A stretch of 42,163 nt of DNA, taken from Candidatus Cloacimonadota bacterium. GTDB lineage: Bacteria > Cloacimonadota > Cloacimonadia > Cloacimonadales > TCS61. Positions 1-8,357 of this stretch are shown piece by piece. Under the pieces are notes generated by a model. It did not search any database. It saw nothing but the letters and a program-made list of their open reading frames with translations, and was not told the origin of the DNA. The stretch is taken from assembly GCA_021734245.1 (NCBI GenBank), contig JAIPJH010000013.1:1-42163 (forward strand), given 5' to 3'. Positions within the stretch are counted from its first letter, which is position 1. Each line of letters opens with the position of its first letter. The position numbers were made by a program, and so were the translations under genes.

Positions 1-322
1 CTACGCCGGGACCTTCGGGACTTTGAGACTTTGAGACTTTGGGAAGATGAGAAATGAGAGTTGAGAAGTGAGAGTGTAAAACCATAACAACCATGACAAC
101 CAGCAATCCGGCTTCGCTGATGAAAGAGAAGTAAAAAAAAAGCTACACCGGGACCTTCGGGACTTTGAGACTTTGAGACTTTGGGAAGATGAGAAATGAG
201 AGTTGAGAAGTGAGAGTGTAAAACCATAACAACACCGACAACCATGACAACCATGACAACCATGACAACCAGCAATCCGGCTTCGCTGATGAAAGAGAAG
301 TAAAAAAAAGCTACGCCGGGAC
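1..322. repeat. Tandem long repeat with internal 9-bp microsatellite
   Basis: Two head-to-tail copies of one sequence occupy 1-142 and 143-310, and a third copy begins at 311 but is lost after about 12 bases. Each copy carries CCGGGACCTTCGGGACTTTG near its start, then a GAGAAATGAGAG-like purine stretch, an AACCATGAC microsatellite and an A-run. Copy 2 is longer mainly because it has three extra 9-bp units around 224-270, the expected result of replication slippage. No gene is convincing here. The window edge cuts copy 1, so the array may extend to the left. Confidence 0.85.
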
Positions 323-436
323 TTGCCAGCAACAAGAAACCAGAATCAAGCAACAATAAACAAATCATTTGACATAAGTTAACTAAGATTCTTTCTCTGT
401 TTGAGAAGCAAAATAAAAAAAGGAGGAGTTTTACAA
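323..436 (+). promoter_or_regulatory. Leader and possible promoter of the TerB-like gene
   Basis: A perfect TTGACA box lies at 369-374. Seventeen bases downstream the sequence is TTTCTC, a poor match to a -10 box, so the promoter is tentative. The Shine-Dalgarno AGGAGGAG at 421-428 decides the downstream start at 437. Confidence 0.35.
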
Positions 437-1015
437 ATGGCGCGTTGGAATGAAGGAATTGAAAGGATAATTTCTTTCACATCAGAACCTGATCACTCAT
501 TGGAAGATTTTTTTAAACCAAAGAATTATCTTCCACAATCTGAAGAGGAAAAGAAGATTTTCGAAGAATTTTCACTGATTACCAGCAGTATGGCAATTCT
601 TATTCATATCGCACAAGCAGACAGAGTTCTGAAAGATGAAGAAAAAGAGCAGATAGTCAAAGACTTGATCTTTCAACTGGAGCAGCGACCTTATGAGTTC
701 AGTAAGCTTTCAGAGAAATTCGGAAGTTATGAAAAAGATATCATCCTGAATATCTTTGATAAGATCCTTGCTGATTACAAAACTGGAAAACTGGATCTGG
801 AAAAGATAGTTGATGTTATCACCATGATCTACCAGAACAATCCTGAAAAACGCTATTACCTGATCCGTTTGTGCTATTATTGTGCCCTTTCCGATTACGA
901 TTTCGACACAGCTGAAAAACAAGCTATTAGCAGTTTAGCTGTTAAAATGAAAGTACCGGCAGATGAGCTTAGACGCATCGAGGAAGAGGTTAAAAAAGAA
1001 GTTCTGGAAAAATAG
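437..1015 (+). CDS. TerB-like (tellurite resistance TerB / DjlA N-terminal fold) protein
   Basis: This 192-residue, mainly alpha-helical soluble protein has no signal peptide. The segment around AILIHIAQADRVLKDEE and the later ALSDYDFDTAEKQAI repeat the spacing of acidic residues typical of TerB-like domains, which have a metal-binding helical fold of poorly known function. The ATG at 437 is preferred over the upstream TTG at 401 because AGGAGGAG lies eight bases before it. The gene heads a tight group with a small lipoprotein (9 bp gap) and an AhpD-like selenoprotein. Family membership is moderately sure. The biochemical role is unknown, and a tellurite link should not be assumed. Confidence 0.65.
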   Translation: MARWNEGIERIISFTSEPDHSLEDFFKPKNYLPQSEEEKKIFEEFSLITSSMAILIHIAQADRVLKDEEKEQIVKDLIFQLEQRPYEFSKLSEKFGSYEKDIILNIFDKILADYKTGKLDLEKIVDVITMIYQNNPEKRYYLIRLCYYCALSDYDFDTAEKQAISSLAVKMKVPADELRRIEEEVKKEVLEK

Positions 1016-1024
1016 GAGATTCAA

Positions 1025-1300
1025 ATGAAGAAAGTCATACTTCTACTGATCATTTTAATTCTACTCTCCAGCTGCATTCCTGGTGATGGCAAACACACCA
1101 GCAAAAAACCGGCAGGATTTTTCTGGGGAATCTGGCATGGCTGGATCGCTCCGCTATCTTTGATCGTCGGCTTATTCAATCCTGCCATTCGAGTTTATGA
1201 AGTTCATAATGCAGGTTGGATTTATGATCTTGGATTTTACCTGGCAATTATCGGTGGTTTTGGAACGTTGTCTCTTACTCGTAAAAAACGGAGAAAATAA
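1025..1300 (+). CDS. Small lipoprotein / membrane protein, function unknown
   Basis: This 91-residue protein begins with a hydrophobic lipoprotein signal ending in LLSSC, so Cys17 would be the lipidated residue. Two hydrophobic segments follow, roughly residues 40-51 and 65-84, separated by a short polar loop (AIRVYEVHNAG), and the tail is very basic (RKKRRK). A Trp-rich GFFWGIWHGWIAP stretch precedes the first segment. I have seen similar small proteins in many bacteria but know no function for them. A Shine-Dalgarno-like AGGAG is nine bases from the ATG. The gene sits between the TerB-like gene and the selenoprotein gene, five bases before the latter. Confidence 0.7.
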   Translation: MKKVILLLIILILLSSCIPGDGKHTSKKPAGFFWGIWHGWIAPLSLIVGLFNPAIRVYEVHNAGWIYDLGFYLAIIGGFGTLSLTRKKRRK

Positions 1301-1305
1301 ATAAT

Positions 1306-1857
1306 ATGGCTTGGATTAAACAGCTAAAGAAAGAAGAGCTTACGGAAGAGCATGAAAAATATTTGAAAGAGATGAAAACTTCCTGGGATCGAATGGGAAA
1401 TATTCTTAAAGTTCAGAGTATTAAACCTTCCTCAATGAAGCAGCACGCTCTTTTCTACAAATCTTTAATGTTCGAAAAATCCTGCTTAACTCGTTCACAA
1501 AGAGAAATGATCGCGGTTGTTGTTTCCAAGGTAAATTTGTGTGAATACTGAATTACTCATCATGGAGAAGCTCTTCTCCATCTTACTAAAAATGAACAGC
1601 TTGTGAATTCTATCAAACAGGATTTTAGAACTGCTGAAATTTCCAATATGGAAAAGTCCATGTTGATTTATGCTGAAGCTTTGGCTACAGAACCCTGTCG
1701 GATCGCTGAAAAACATATAAAGCATTTACGGGAAGTAGGCTTTGATGATGAAGCGATTTTGGATATAAACTTAATTTCCAGTTATTTCTCTTTCGTTAAT
1801 AGACTTTCTTGTGGATTAGGTGTAGAATTGGAAGATTACTTGGTCAATTCAAAATAA
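1306..1857 (+). CDS. AhpD-like / peroxidase-related selenoprotein (in-frame UGA = Sec82)
   Basis: Reading through the TGA at 1549-1551 gives one 183-residue protein with no other stop. It matches the peroxidase-related branch of the AhpD/carboxymuconolactone decarboxylase fold: an N-terminal helical part, TRSQREMIAVVVSKVN, then the catalytic motif C79-E-Y-U82-I-T-H-H. Ordinary members have CxYCxxHH, so TGA stands exactly where the catalytic cysteine should be. The C-terminal half (LIYAEALATEP, GFDDEAILDIN, FVNRLSCGLGVE) is well preserved after the TGA, which argues against a decayed gene. A perfect hairpin follows the TGA (see 1549-1581). Expected function is thiol/selenol-dependent peroxide reduction in the cytoplasm. 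A plain annotation would split this gene into 1306-1551 and 1603-1857. Confidence 0.88.
1549..1581 (+). promoter_or_regulatory. Bacterial SECIS element after UGA
   Basis: TGA lies at 1549-1551. ATGGAGAA (1562-1569) pairs perfectly with TTCTCCAT (1574-1581) around the four-base loop GCTC (1570-1573). Loop size, a G at the first loop position and 18 bases between the UGA and the loop all fit the known rules for bacterial SECIS elements recognised by SelB. The hairpin is inside the coding sequence, as is usual in bacteria. Confidence 0.82.
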
Positions 1858-1897
1858 ATTGATCTATTCATATTTGTCTTGAAGTACGATATAAAAT

Positions 1898-1940
1898 GAA
1901 AGGCTGATGTTCAATCGAGCACCAGCCTTTTTATTTTTTT
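1898..1940 (+). terminator. Rho-independent terminator after the selenoprotein gene
   Basis: AAAGGCTG (1899-1906) pairs with CAGCCTTT (1923-1930), and the stem can extend inward past one mismatch. It is followed by a T-rich tract (TTATTTTTTTT). It lies between the convergent selenoprotein and tldE genes. Confidence 0.85.
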
Positions 1941-2007
1941 TACCCCTCTGCCTTCGGCATCTCCCTCCAAAACAGGAAAGAAATAAGGAATTATTCAGTT
2001 ATTTTTT

Positions 2008-3339
2008 TTATCCGCTAATCGCTAATTCCCTGATCAGAACAGAAGCAGTTCCTATGGAGCTGCTGTTGAAGTGGAAATTATCTGCAATCATTTCTACGTT
2101 TTGCAGTATTTTCAGGAAGTTTCCAGAAACTGTGAACTGCTTTAATGAATGCTGTCTTTTACCGTTTTCGTATAAGAAACCTTCCGCAGAAAGTGAAAAG
2201 TCTCCAGAAATTGTATTTGCACCTGCATGCATTCCCTGCAAAGCAACGATCTCGATCACTTTGTCATGAGTTGCTAAAAGTTCATTTTCTTTGTTTTTTC
2301 CTGGTTCCAGAATCAAGTTAGAAACAGAAATTCCCAAACTTCCTTTATAACCTCTGCTGCCGTTTCCTGTAGAATTAACTTTATCCTTCAAGGCTGTTTT
2401 TGTGTTGTGTAAATAGGAATTCAACTTACCACTTTTGATGAGAACAGTTTTCTGAGATGGATAGCCTTCACTGTCGAAATGACGGGAATTTGCACCTTCG
2501 GGATGTAGAGCATCATCGATGATGTTCACTTTTTCATTGGCTATCTTCTGCCCCATTTTACCGATGAGAAGTGATTTTCCCTGATGAACTGAATCGGCAT
2601 AGAAAACACTGGCAAAAGTTCCCAGCATTGTTGCCATCATTTCATTATTGAAAACAACAGGGTATTTTCCCGATTTTACCGGTTTTCCACCCAGAAGATC
2701 GGTACTTTTTTTCACGCTAATCTCAGCCAGTTTCTTCGGATCGATCTTGTTGAAATCTCTACCAATAAAAAATTCGATACCAACTCTTTTGTCATCATTC
2801 TGTTGTGACAAAGCACCAACATAACAAAAAGCTGAATTCTGTTTTTCTTCTTTGTTCAATCCTTTGCTGTTGGCAATTTTACTGTATGCTTTTGTATCTC
2901 CATAAACAGCATAAGGAACGTTAAAAACACGTGCATCGGCTGCTTTGGCATATTTTTCCAGATCTTTGGCAATTTGGATTTTATCTTCCACATCCACTTT
3001 ATCCAATTCTTTGCTGTAAAGATCAAGTTCGGCAGCCACGGCGGGATAATCTGCCATAATTGCCGGATCGGAATCTTCATTCAGTTTAGCATTTTCCACA
3101 GCTTCATCCACAACCATTTTGAATGATTCTTCATCAAACTTTTCTGTGTAGGAATAACCAAGTTTTCCTTCCACGATTACTCGCACTCCCAATCCTTTGG
3201 CATCAGAATAATTGAAAGATTCAATTTCCTGCTGGTTTATCCTGGTTTGGAACGAATTCGTAGCAGAAAGAACGATCTCGATATCATCTACTTTTCCCTG
3301 AGCGTAATCAAAAATAAATTTAAATTCTTTATCGTACAT
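2008..3339 (-). CDS. tldE: TldE/PmbA-type subunit of the TldD/TldE protease
   Basis: This 443-residue protein belongs to the TldD/PmbA family. It has the family N-terminal domain (NSFQTRINQQEIESF, GLGVRVIVEGKLGYSYT) and C-terminal motifs (DSEGYPSQKTVLIKSG, STGNGSRGYKGS), but it lacks the HExxxH zinc motif of TldD, as expected for the TldE partner. In characterised systems the TldD/TldE heterodimer is a cytoplasmic metalloprotease that degrades unfolded peptides and matures some ribosomal peptides. It lies nine bases downstream of tldD on the same strand, so the two should be co-transcribed and co-translated. The Shine-Dalgarno AGGAGGAAAG precedes the ATG. No RiPP precursor is evident nearby. 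Confidence 0.9.
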   Translation of the reverse strand: MYDKEFKFIFDYAQGKVDDIEIVLSATNSFQTRINQQEIESFNYSDAKGLGVRVIVEGKLGYSYTEKFDEESFKMVVDEAVENAKLNEDSDPAIMADYPAVAAELDLYSKELDKVDVEDKIQIAKDLEKYAKAADARVFNVPYAVYGDTKAYSKIANSKGLNKEEKQNSAFCYVGALSQQNDDKRVGIEFFIGRDFNKIDPKKLAEISVKKSTDLLGGKPVKSGKYPVVFNNEMMATMLGTFASVFYADSVHQGKSLLIGKMGQKIANEKVNIIDDALHPEGANSRHFDSEGYPSQKTVLIKSGKLNSYLHNTKTALKDKVNSTGNGSRGYKGSLGISVSNLILEPGKNKENELLATHDKVIEIVALQGMHAGANTISGDFSLSAEGFLYENGKRQHSLKQFTVSGNFLKILQNVEMIADNFHFNSSSIGTASVLIRELAISG

Positions 3340-3348
3340 TCTTTCCTC

Positions 3349-4731
3349 CTACTTTCTTCCACCAACGATTATTTCATCGATCTTAACTGCCGGCTGACCG
3401 ACATTGGCAGGAATGCTGCCGCTTACCGATCCGCACATTCCGGGTGCCATTTTCAAGTTATCTGCTACCATACTGATCTGCTTTATCGATTCGGGACCGT
3501 TTCCAATCAGGCTGGCTCCACGCACAGGTTCAGCAATTTTGCCTTTGCGGATAATGTAGCCCTCATTTACTGCGAAATTGAAATTCCCTGTTCCGGGCAT
3601 CACAGAACCACCACCCATTTTCTTAGCATAAATTCCATAATCTACAGAAGAAATAAGATCTTCCAATTTACTGGTTCCAGCTGCAATGTAAGTGTTTCTC
3701 ATTCTTGAAGCTGGTGCAAATTTATAAGATTGACGACGACCGCTTCCAGTTCTGGCATAACCTGTTTTGATACTTCCCATTTTATCTACGATGAATGATT
3801 TCAAAATGCCATTTTCGATGAGAACAGTTTTCTGAGTCGGCATACCTTCATCATCGATATTTGTACTTCCCCAACCATTGGGAGTTGTGCCATCATCGAT
3901 AGCTGTAAGAACAGGATTTGCTACACGTTTTCCCATTTTATCGGCAAACACGGAAGCACCTTTTGCTACTGAAGTAGTTTCCAGTGCATGTCCGCAGGCT
4001 TCGTGGAAAATAACTCCACCAAAACCATTATCGACTACAACCGGGAATTTTCCGCTTGGTGCATAATCAGCATTCAGCATCAAAATTGCTGTTTTGGCAA
4101 TTTTCTCTCCCAGTTCGATCGGGTCGATCTCGTGCAATAATTCAAAACCTTTGTGTTCACCTGGTCCGTCACTGCAAGATTGTTTTTCGCTTCCCTTGGA
4201 AGCAATTGCATTAGCTGAAACACGAGTGTATGTGCGGCTGTCTTCTGCCCAAAGACCTTCACTGTTGGCGATCATGATCTTCTGCATTTTTCCCAGTAAA
4301 TTCATATCTACCTGAGTTATCATGTCACTCACCGATCTTGCGGCTTTATCGATTCTTCTCAGATAATCGACTTTTTCACTTTTGGGAACGCTGTCATTTG
4401 GTATTTTGATGGGATGTAAGTTGGTGAAAGTGTTTTTTGTAAGATCGATAGATGTGATGATTTTTCCACCTTTTGCTGCTTTACTAACTGCATCTGCGGC
4501 AGCCAGTAATGATCTTTCCGAAAGATCATTGGTATAGGCATAAATGGCTGTTGTTCCATAAAAAACGCGAACACCAGCTCCAAAATCTTTCCCGGCAATA
4601 CTTTGCTTTGTTTTGCTGTCGTTAAAAGAAATGCGTGAATTGTAAGTGTCTTCCACGTAGATCTCTGCAAAGTCTGCTCCGTTGGAAAGTGCCTTATCGA
4701 TGACCTTCTCGATAAGTTTTCTGTCTAACAT
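3349..4731 (-). CDS. tldD: TldD metalloprotease subunit
   Basis: This 460-residue protein carries the catalytic zinc motif H243-E-A-C-G-H248 within GGVIFHEACGHALE. It also has the usual TldD downstream motifs: GWGSTNIDDEGMPTQ, a glycine/arginine stretch before SYKFAPASRMRNT, and the C-terminal MCGSVSGSIPANVGQPA with a conserved cysteine. It is the active subunit of the TldD/TldE protease, with tldE directly downstream. The start is set by AGGAGGTTGA just before the ATG. A TTGACA box lies about 60 bases upstream. Length and motifs are normal for the family. Confidence 0.95.
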   Translation of the reverse strand: MLDRKLIEKVIDKALSNGADFAEIYVEDTYNSRISFNDSKTKQSIAGKDFGAGVRVFYGTTAIYAYTNDLSERSLLAAADAVSKAAKGGKIITSIDLTKNTFTNLHPIKIPNDSVPKSEKVDYLRRIDKAARSVSDMITQVDMNLLGKMQKIMIANSEGLWAEDSRTYTRVSANAIASKGSEKQSCSDGPGEHKGFELLHEIDPIELGEKIAKTAILMLNADYAPSGKFPVVVDNGFGGVIFHEACGHALETTSVAKGASVFADKMGKRVANPVLTAIDDGTTPNGWGSTNIDDEGMPTQKTVLIENGILKSFIVDKMGSIKTGYARTGSGRRQSYKFAPASRMRNTYIAAGTSKLEDLISSVDYGIYAKKMGGGSVMPGTGNFNFAVNEGYIIRKGKIAEPVRGASLIGNGPESIKQISMVADNLKMAPGMCGSVSGSIPANVGQPAVKIDEIIVGGRK

Positions 4732-4765
4732 TCAACCTCCTGATTATTTATATTATTTTTTGTTT

Positions 4766-4794
4766 TAAGAATTTAAATATGGTTCTGATGTCAA
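4766..4794 (-). promoter_or_regulatory. Possible promoter of tldD-tldE
   Basis: On the minus strand a perfect TTGACA (plus-strand 4789-4794) is followed 17 bases later by TTCTTA, a weak -10 candidate. It lies in the 5' spacer of tldD at a plausible distance from the start. Confidence 0.35.
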
Positions 4795-5064
4795 GGACAA
4801 GATTTTATCCAGTGAAATGAGAAGTGAGAGATGAGTGATGAGAGTAAAAGGAGTTTGTCATCATGAGCTGGAGTCCAGTTCAAAAAAACCATGTTTACCT
4901 TCTCAATGGTCGAACAGACCTTGTGAATGGTAAACAGCTTCAACCTCTTTCCGAAACATTCTCTCGCAAAATCTTCTTCGTTGGTTTCGGAAAGTTGATG
5001 CATGAAACCTTTCCGACAGCTTCTGTAAGAATCTGCGAAAGAAGCTGTGGGAAAGGGATGTAGA
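4795..5064. repeat. Palindrome-rich spacer
   Basis: No credible gene is present. The stretch is a run of inverted repeats. GTTTACC and GGTAAAC enclose two related CCTTNTNAATGGT boxes near 4893-4934. CTTTCCGAAAC (4947-4957) pairs perfectly with GTTTCGGAAAG (4984-4994). CCTTTCCGACAGCTTCT (5008-5024) pairs with 5040-5056 with one mismatch, a 17-bp stem. A GAGAAGTGAGAGATGAG stretch near 4819 resembles the purine part of the 1-310 repeat. This looks like a landing zone for small palindromic elements; an expressed structured RNA cannot be excluded. Confidence 0.7.
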
Positions 5065-5539
5065 ACCATTGCGGAGGTCTTCCGCAAGGTTTCGAGGTTG
5101 GTTTCTTCGTCTCGATTGAACTTATTGTTTTTACTGATCGTCCACGATCAGATATGTGGAATTTTCGAGACGAAAAATTGTAAATGCTCAGACTCCACAA
5201 GACGTGAAACCCAACAAGAAATCATCATCAGCGACAGGCTGAAGCCTGACGCTGAAACGAATAAAGTCCTGCGGACTGATTAACAAACCATTGCGGAGGT
5301 CTAACGCCCATCCGCAAGATTATGAGGTTGGTTCAATCGTCTCGATTGAACTTATTGTTTTTACTGATCGTCCACGATCAGATATGTGGAATTTTCGAGA
5401 CGAAAAATTGTAAATGCTCAGACTCCACAAGACGTGAAGCCCAACAAGAAATCATCATCGGCGACAGACTGAAGCCTGACGCTAAAACGAATAAAGTCCT
5501 GCGGACTGATTAACAACCATTGCATCCGCAAGGTAAGGT
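5065..5539. repeat. Tandem 222/229-bp repeat with nested hairpins
   Basis: Unit 1 is 5065-5286, unit 2 is 5287-5515, and a truncated third unit starts at 5516. Each unit nests one perfect hairpin (CTGATCGT with ACGATCAG) inside a second perfect stem (CGTCTCGA with TCGAGACG). Each also ends with small hairpins CAGGCT-GA-AGCCTG and AGTCC-TGC-GGACT. In unit 2 GTTCAATCG pairs with CGATTGAAC, an option lost in unit 1. The leading GCGGA/TCCGC stem is kept in both units although the loops differ in length. Short open frames here are by-products of the repeat. Confidence 0.85.
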
Positions 5540-5543
5540 TTTT

Positions 5544-8222
5544 TTACTTCAACATCAGCATTTTATTCGTTTTAAAATATTTGTCTGTTTTAAGTTGATA
5601 AAAATAGACTCCTGATGCCTGACTGGCTGCATCCCAATTAAAGGTGTGGAATCCTGCTTCATATTCTTGTGAAAGGATTTTCTGCCCTTTGGAGTTGTAA
5701 ATGGCGAGTGTGCCGGTTTCTCCTTCCTCAATTCCGAATTCAATTGTGGTAGTAGGATTGAAAGGATTGGGTCGATTCTGACTCACATAACTTTTTGCTG
5801 GCGTTTCGGGGATTAGGTTAGAATTACTCAGATCAATGGAAACTGGACCATAAATTTCCAAATCTCCACTGTTACTCACGCTTTCCAACCAGTAATAATG
5901 AAGTCCTACATTTTGAACCGGCTGTTCATCTACGTAACTGTATTCGGTTGGAACTGATACTGTTCCCATGCCGGGAATTAGAATATTATTTAGTTTGATT
6001 GAATTATCTTCCAAACCAGTTTCATATTCGCTTCTGTAAACATTCCAACCCAGATTTTCCAGTTCGGATTCGGTGGTCCAATTCAAGGTTGGAAGACCGT
6101 TTTCGATAATTCCGGTGAATGATGAAAGTGTAACGGGAAGAGTCAGGTCATCAGTAATTTTGCATAGTACAACATCCGCCATTGAATTGAATGATTCATC
6201 ATAAGCACCACTCGAAACCGGAAAGTCACTTGAACCTGTATAACCAGCAACGTATAAGTTATCATTTGCATCAAAACATAAAGAAATACCTCTATCTTCA
6301 TTTGAGCCACCAATAAAGGTACTTAAGGAGATCTCACTAAGATCATTTAATAACCTGGTGACAAAAATATCTGTGCTACCATTAGCTGAAGTGTCGTAAG
6401 CACCGACAGTAGTTGGCCATGATTCTCCTGCAGTTCCCGTGATATAAGGGAAATCATTATCATCTAACAAGATGTAGAAACCATAATCAATTTCATTGCC
6501 CCCGATGTAAGTGCTAGCACTCAAATTTGCTAATGTGTTATCAAATTTTGATAAAACTACGTCAGTCTGACTGCCATAGGTTCCATCATAAGCTCCAACT
6601 GTGGTTGGGAAGTCGTTTGAATATCCATGACCGATAACAAATATATTATCATTAGAATCAATATCTATTCCATATCCCCAATCACTGGTGCTTCCGCCTA
6701 AATATGTCCACGAATCAACACCAGTCATATCAGATTTTATTTTGCAGACAAAAATATCTAAACCTCCATTATGAGTATGGTCATAGCCTATAGTTACTCC
6801 ACTATTTTCCATAAATGGGTATGAACTTAAATAGCCCGTAAAACCAACAATAAAAATATCATTATTTGAATCCATGGCAATATCTTGACCTTCAGCAGAT
6901 GATCCGCTATATAAAAAGTAGCTATCTGATAATGTAGATAAAGTATTATTAAATTTCAATACAAATACTTCATAGCCATCTCCGGTTGTATGATTGGCAG
7001 AATGACCAACGATATAAATATCTACTGGATTCCCATTCAACAAAATACCATAAGAATAATCACCTCCATTTGTATGACCGTATAAAGTGCTATATGATAA
7101 CGTAGTTAAGTCATTACTAAAAATACTTACGAAGGCATTCCATCCGCCTGTAGAGGCTGTATGACCAGTCTGATATGCTCCGGACGTAGTAGGATAATTT
7201 GTTACTCCGGAAGTTCTACCGTAAGTGTAACCAGTAATATAAATGTTATTGTTGTTATCAATAGCTAAACCTTCTGCTGATTCACCTGCCTCACCACCAA
7301 TAAAAGTACTAGCTAATAACTGACTTAAATCACCCGATAGCTTACTAACAAAAACGTCTGAACCCCCATCATTGTATCCACCATCATAAACACCACCTGT
7401 TGTTGGATAGTTTGTTGAAACTGTGAGGCCTGCAATAAAAACATTACCATTAGAATCAAGAGCTATATCTGATCGGGCTTTATCATTTTCGGAGCTCCCA
7501 ATATATGTACTGGCTAAAAAGGGATCAATAATTAGTGGTAAATCAAATCTATATGCTCCAACTCTAAAACCATAGCAATCATTTGAAATCAATTTGTACT
7601 CAACACCTACAATGACTTTCTCCTTATCAATTATCTGATAGGCAATGGGTTTACAAAATTCCAAAGTTCCATTGTCTGTAGTAGCAACAAGTTGATCATC
7701 GATGATACTCAAATAAGAAATATTTTCTAATTCTACAAAAATATCTTCCGCACTGCTTCCGGGATTAATTGTGAATATCTTTTCCACTTTTTGAGAATAT
7801 GCCTTTAAATCCAAAGAAATACCTTTAACAAATTCTCCATAAGACAATGATTTATATGTATTTAAATCATTAATCCATTTAGTCGGATCATTTCCAGAGA
7901 AATAGCTTATGTTCGCATTATGGGATTTTCCTTTTTCCAGTTTGAAATTTATTCCTTGAAATCTTTCTTTCAAGACTATGTTTTTGTTCGTTTCCGATTG
8001 TATTGAATAAGTAAGAACACCACCTTTTTCAACGAAAACAATTCCCCCAAAAGTTTGAGCATAAAACGCAACATCTTCATTTTCAATTTGACCTTCATTT
8101 TCTATAAAAGGTACGGTCAAATTTTCAAATTTACTGCTCGAAACTGTGTAATTAAATTTTGTTGCAGAACATAAATTAAATACTAACAAAAAAAATAAAA
8201 ATAAAATAAGCGGCTTTTTCAT
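5544..8222 (-). CDS. Secreted SBBP-repeat beta-propeller protein with C-terminal sorting domain
   Basis: This protein of about 892 residues has an N-terminal signal peptide (roughly 1-21, ending in LCSA). A conserved N-terminal domain (FIENEGQIENEDVAFYAQ) of the kind usually found before SBBP repeats follows. Then come about seven SBBP repeats, each reading like ASTYIGG...DYG...D.NDNIFVIG....DFPTT.GAYD, which should fold as a beta-propeller. After a fibronectin-like segment (LSSFTGIIENGLPTLNWTT) the protein ends in a type A sorting domain (NRPNPFNPTTTIEFGI, GVYFYQLKT, KMLMLK). It is probably exported by type IX secretion and surface-bound or released; the ligand is unknown. The second of two adjacent ATGs (8222) is preferred because GGAGG lies only one base before the first. 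Confidence 0.85.
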   Translation of the reverse strand: MKKPLILFLFFLLVFNLCSATKFNYTVSSSKFENLTVPFIENEGQIENEDVAFYAQTFGGIVFVEKGGVLTYSIQSETNKNIVLKERFQGINFKLEKGKSHNANISYFSGNDPTKWINDLNTYKSLSYGEFVKGISLDLKAYSQKVEKIFTINPGSSAEDIFVELENISYLSIIDDQLVATTDNGTLEFCKPIAYQIIDKEKVIVGVEYKLISNDCYGFRVGAYRFDLPLIIDPFLASTYIGSSENDKARSDIALDSNGNVFIAGLTVSTNYPTTGGVYDGGYNDGGSDVFVSKLSGDLSQLLASTFIGGEAGESAEGLAIDNNNNIYITGYTYGRTSGVTNYPTTSGAYQTGHTASTGGWNAFVSIFSNDLTTLSYSTLYGHTNGGDYSYGILLNGNPVDIYIVGHSANHTTGDGYEVFVLKFNNTLSTLSDSYFLYSGSSAEGQDIAMDSNNDIFIVGFTGYLSSYPFMENSGVTIGYDHTHNGGLDIFVCKIKSDMTGVDSWTYLGGSTSDWGYGIDIDSNDNIFVIGHGYSNDFPTTVGAYDGTYGSQTDVVLSKFDNTLANLSASTYIGGNEIDYGFYILLDDNDFPYITGTAGESWPTTVGAYDTSANGSTDIFVTRLLNDLSEISLSTFIGGSNEDRGISLCFDANDNLYVAGYTGSSDFPVSSGAYDESFNSMADVVLCKITDDLTLPVTLSSFTGIIENGLPTLNWTTESELENLGWNVYRSEYETGLEDNSIKLNNILIPGMGTVSVPTEYSYVDEQPVQNVGLHYYWLESVSNSGDLEIYGPVSIDLSNSNLIPETPAKSYVSQNRPNPFNPTTTIEFGIEEGETGTLAIYNSKGQKILSQEYEAGFHTFNWDAASQASGVYFYQLKTDKYFKTNKMLMLK

Positions 8223-8328
8223 CATTCCTCCTCTATTTTTTTTTGGTTATTTAACAAATACATTATTTTCTGCATTCAATAACTGAATCAATGTTTACTG
8301 TGTCCATTTCAATTTCATGATTGTGCTA

Positions 8329-8357
8329 AAGTTACGTATGCTAACTTTTTTTGTCAA
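8329..8357 (-). promoter_or_regulatory. Promoter of the SBBP protein gene
   Basis: On the minus strand TTGACA (plus-strand 8352-8357) is separated by 17 bases from TAACTT (8329-8334), a reasonable -10 box. This is the best sigma-70-like promoter seen in the window. It leaves a leader of about 100 bases. Confidence 0.55.

Noticed and set aside
1-310. CRISPR array
   Set aside because: Repeat units are 142-168 bp long with no regular spacers, and no cas genes are near.
1306-1551. Two separate short genes (1306-1551 and 1603-1857) or a pseudogene
   Set aside because: They share a frame, the TGA sits at the catalytic Cys site, a SECIS-like hairpin follows, and the second half keeps conserved motifs. 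A single selenoprotein explains this better.
2008-4731. TldD/TldE as part of a ribosomal peptide biosynthesis cluster
   Set aside because: No precursor peptide, cyclase or transporter is nearby; a general protease role is the simpler reading.
5047-5513. Two similar 63-78 residue reading frames
   Set aside because: They are the translation of the 222/229-bp repeat in the same phase; the structure is palindromic and no protein family is apparent.
4732-5543. tRNA or rRNA gene in the palindrome-rich gap
   Set aside because: No cloverleaf with a T-loop GTTCRA pattern and CCA-type acceptor stem could be drawn, and no rRNA motif is seen.
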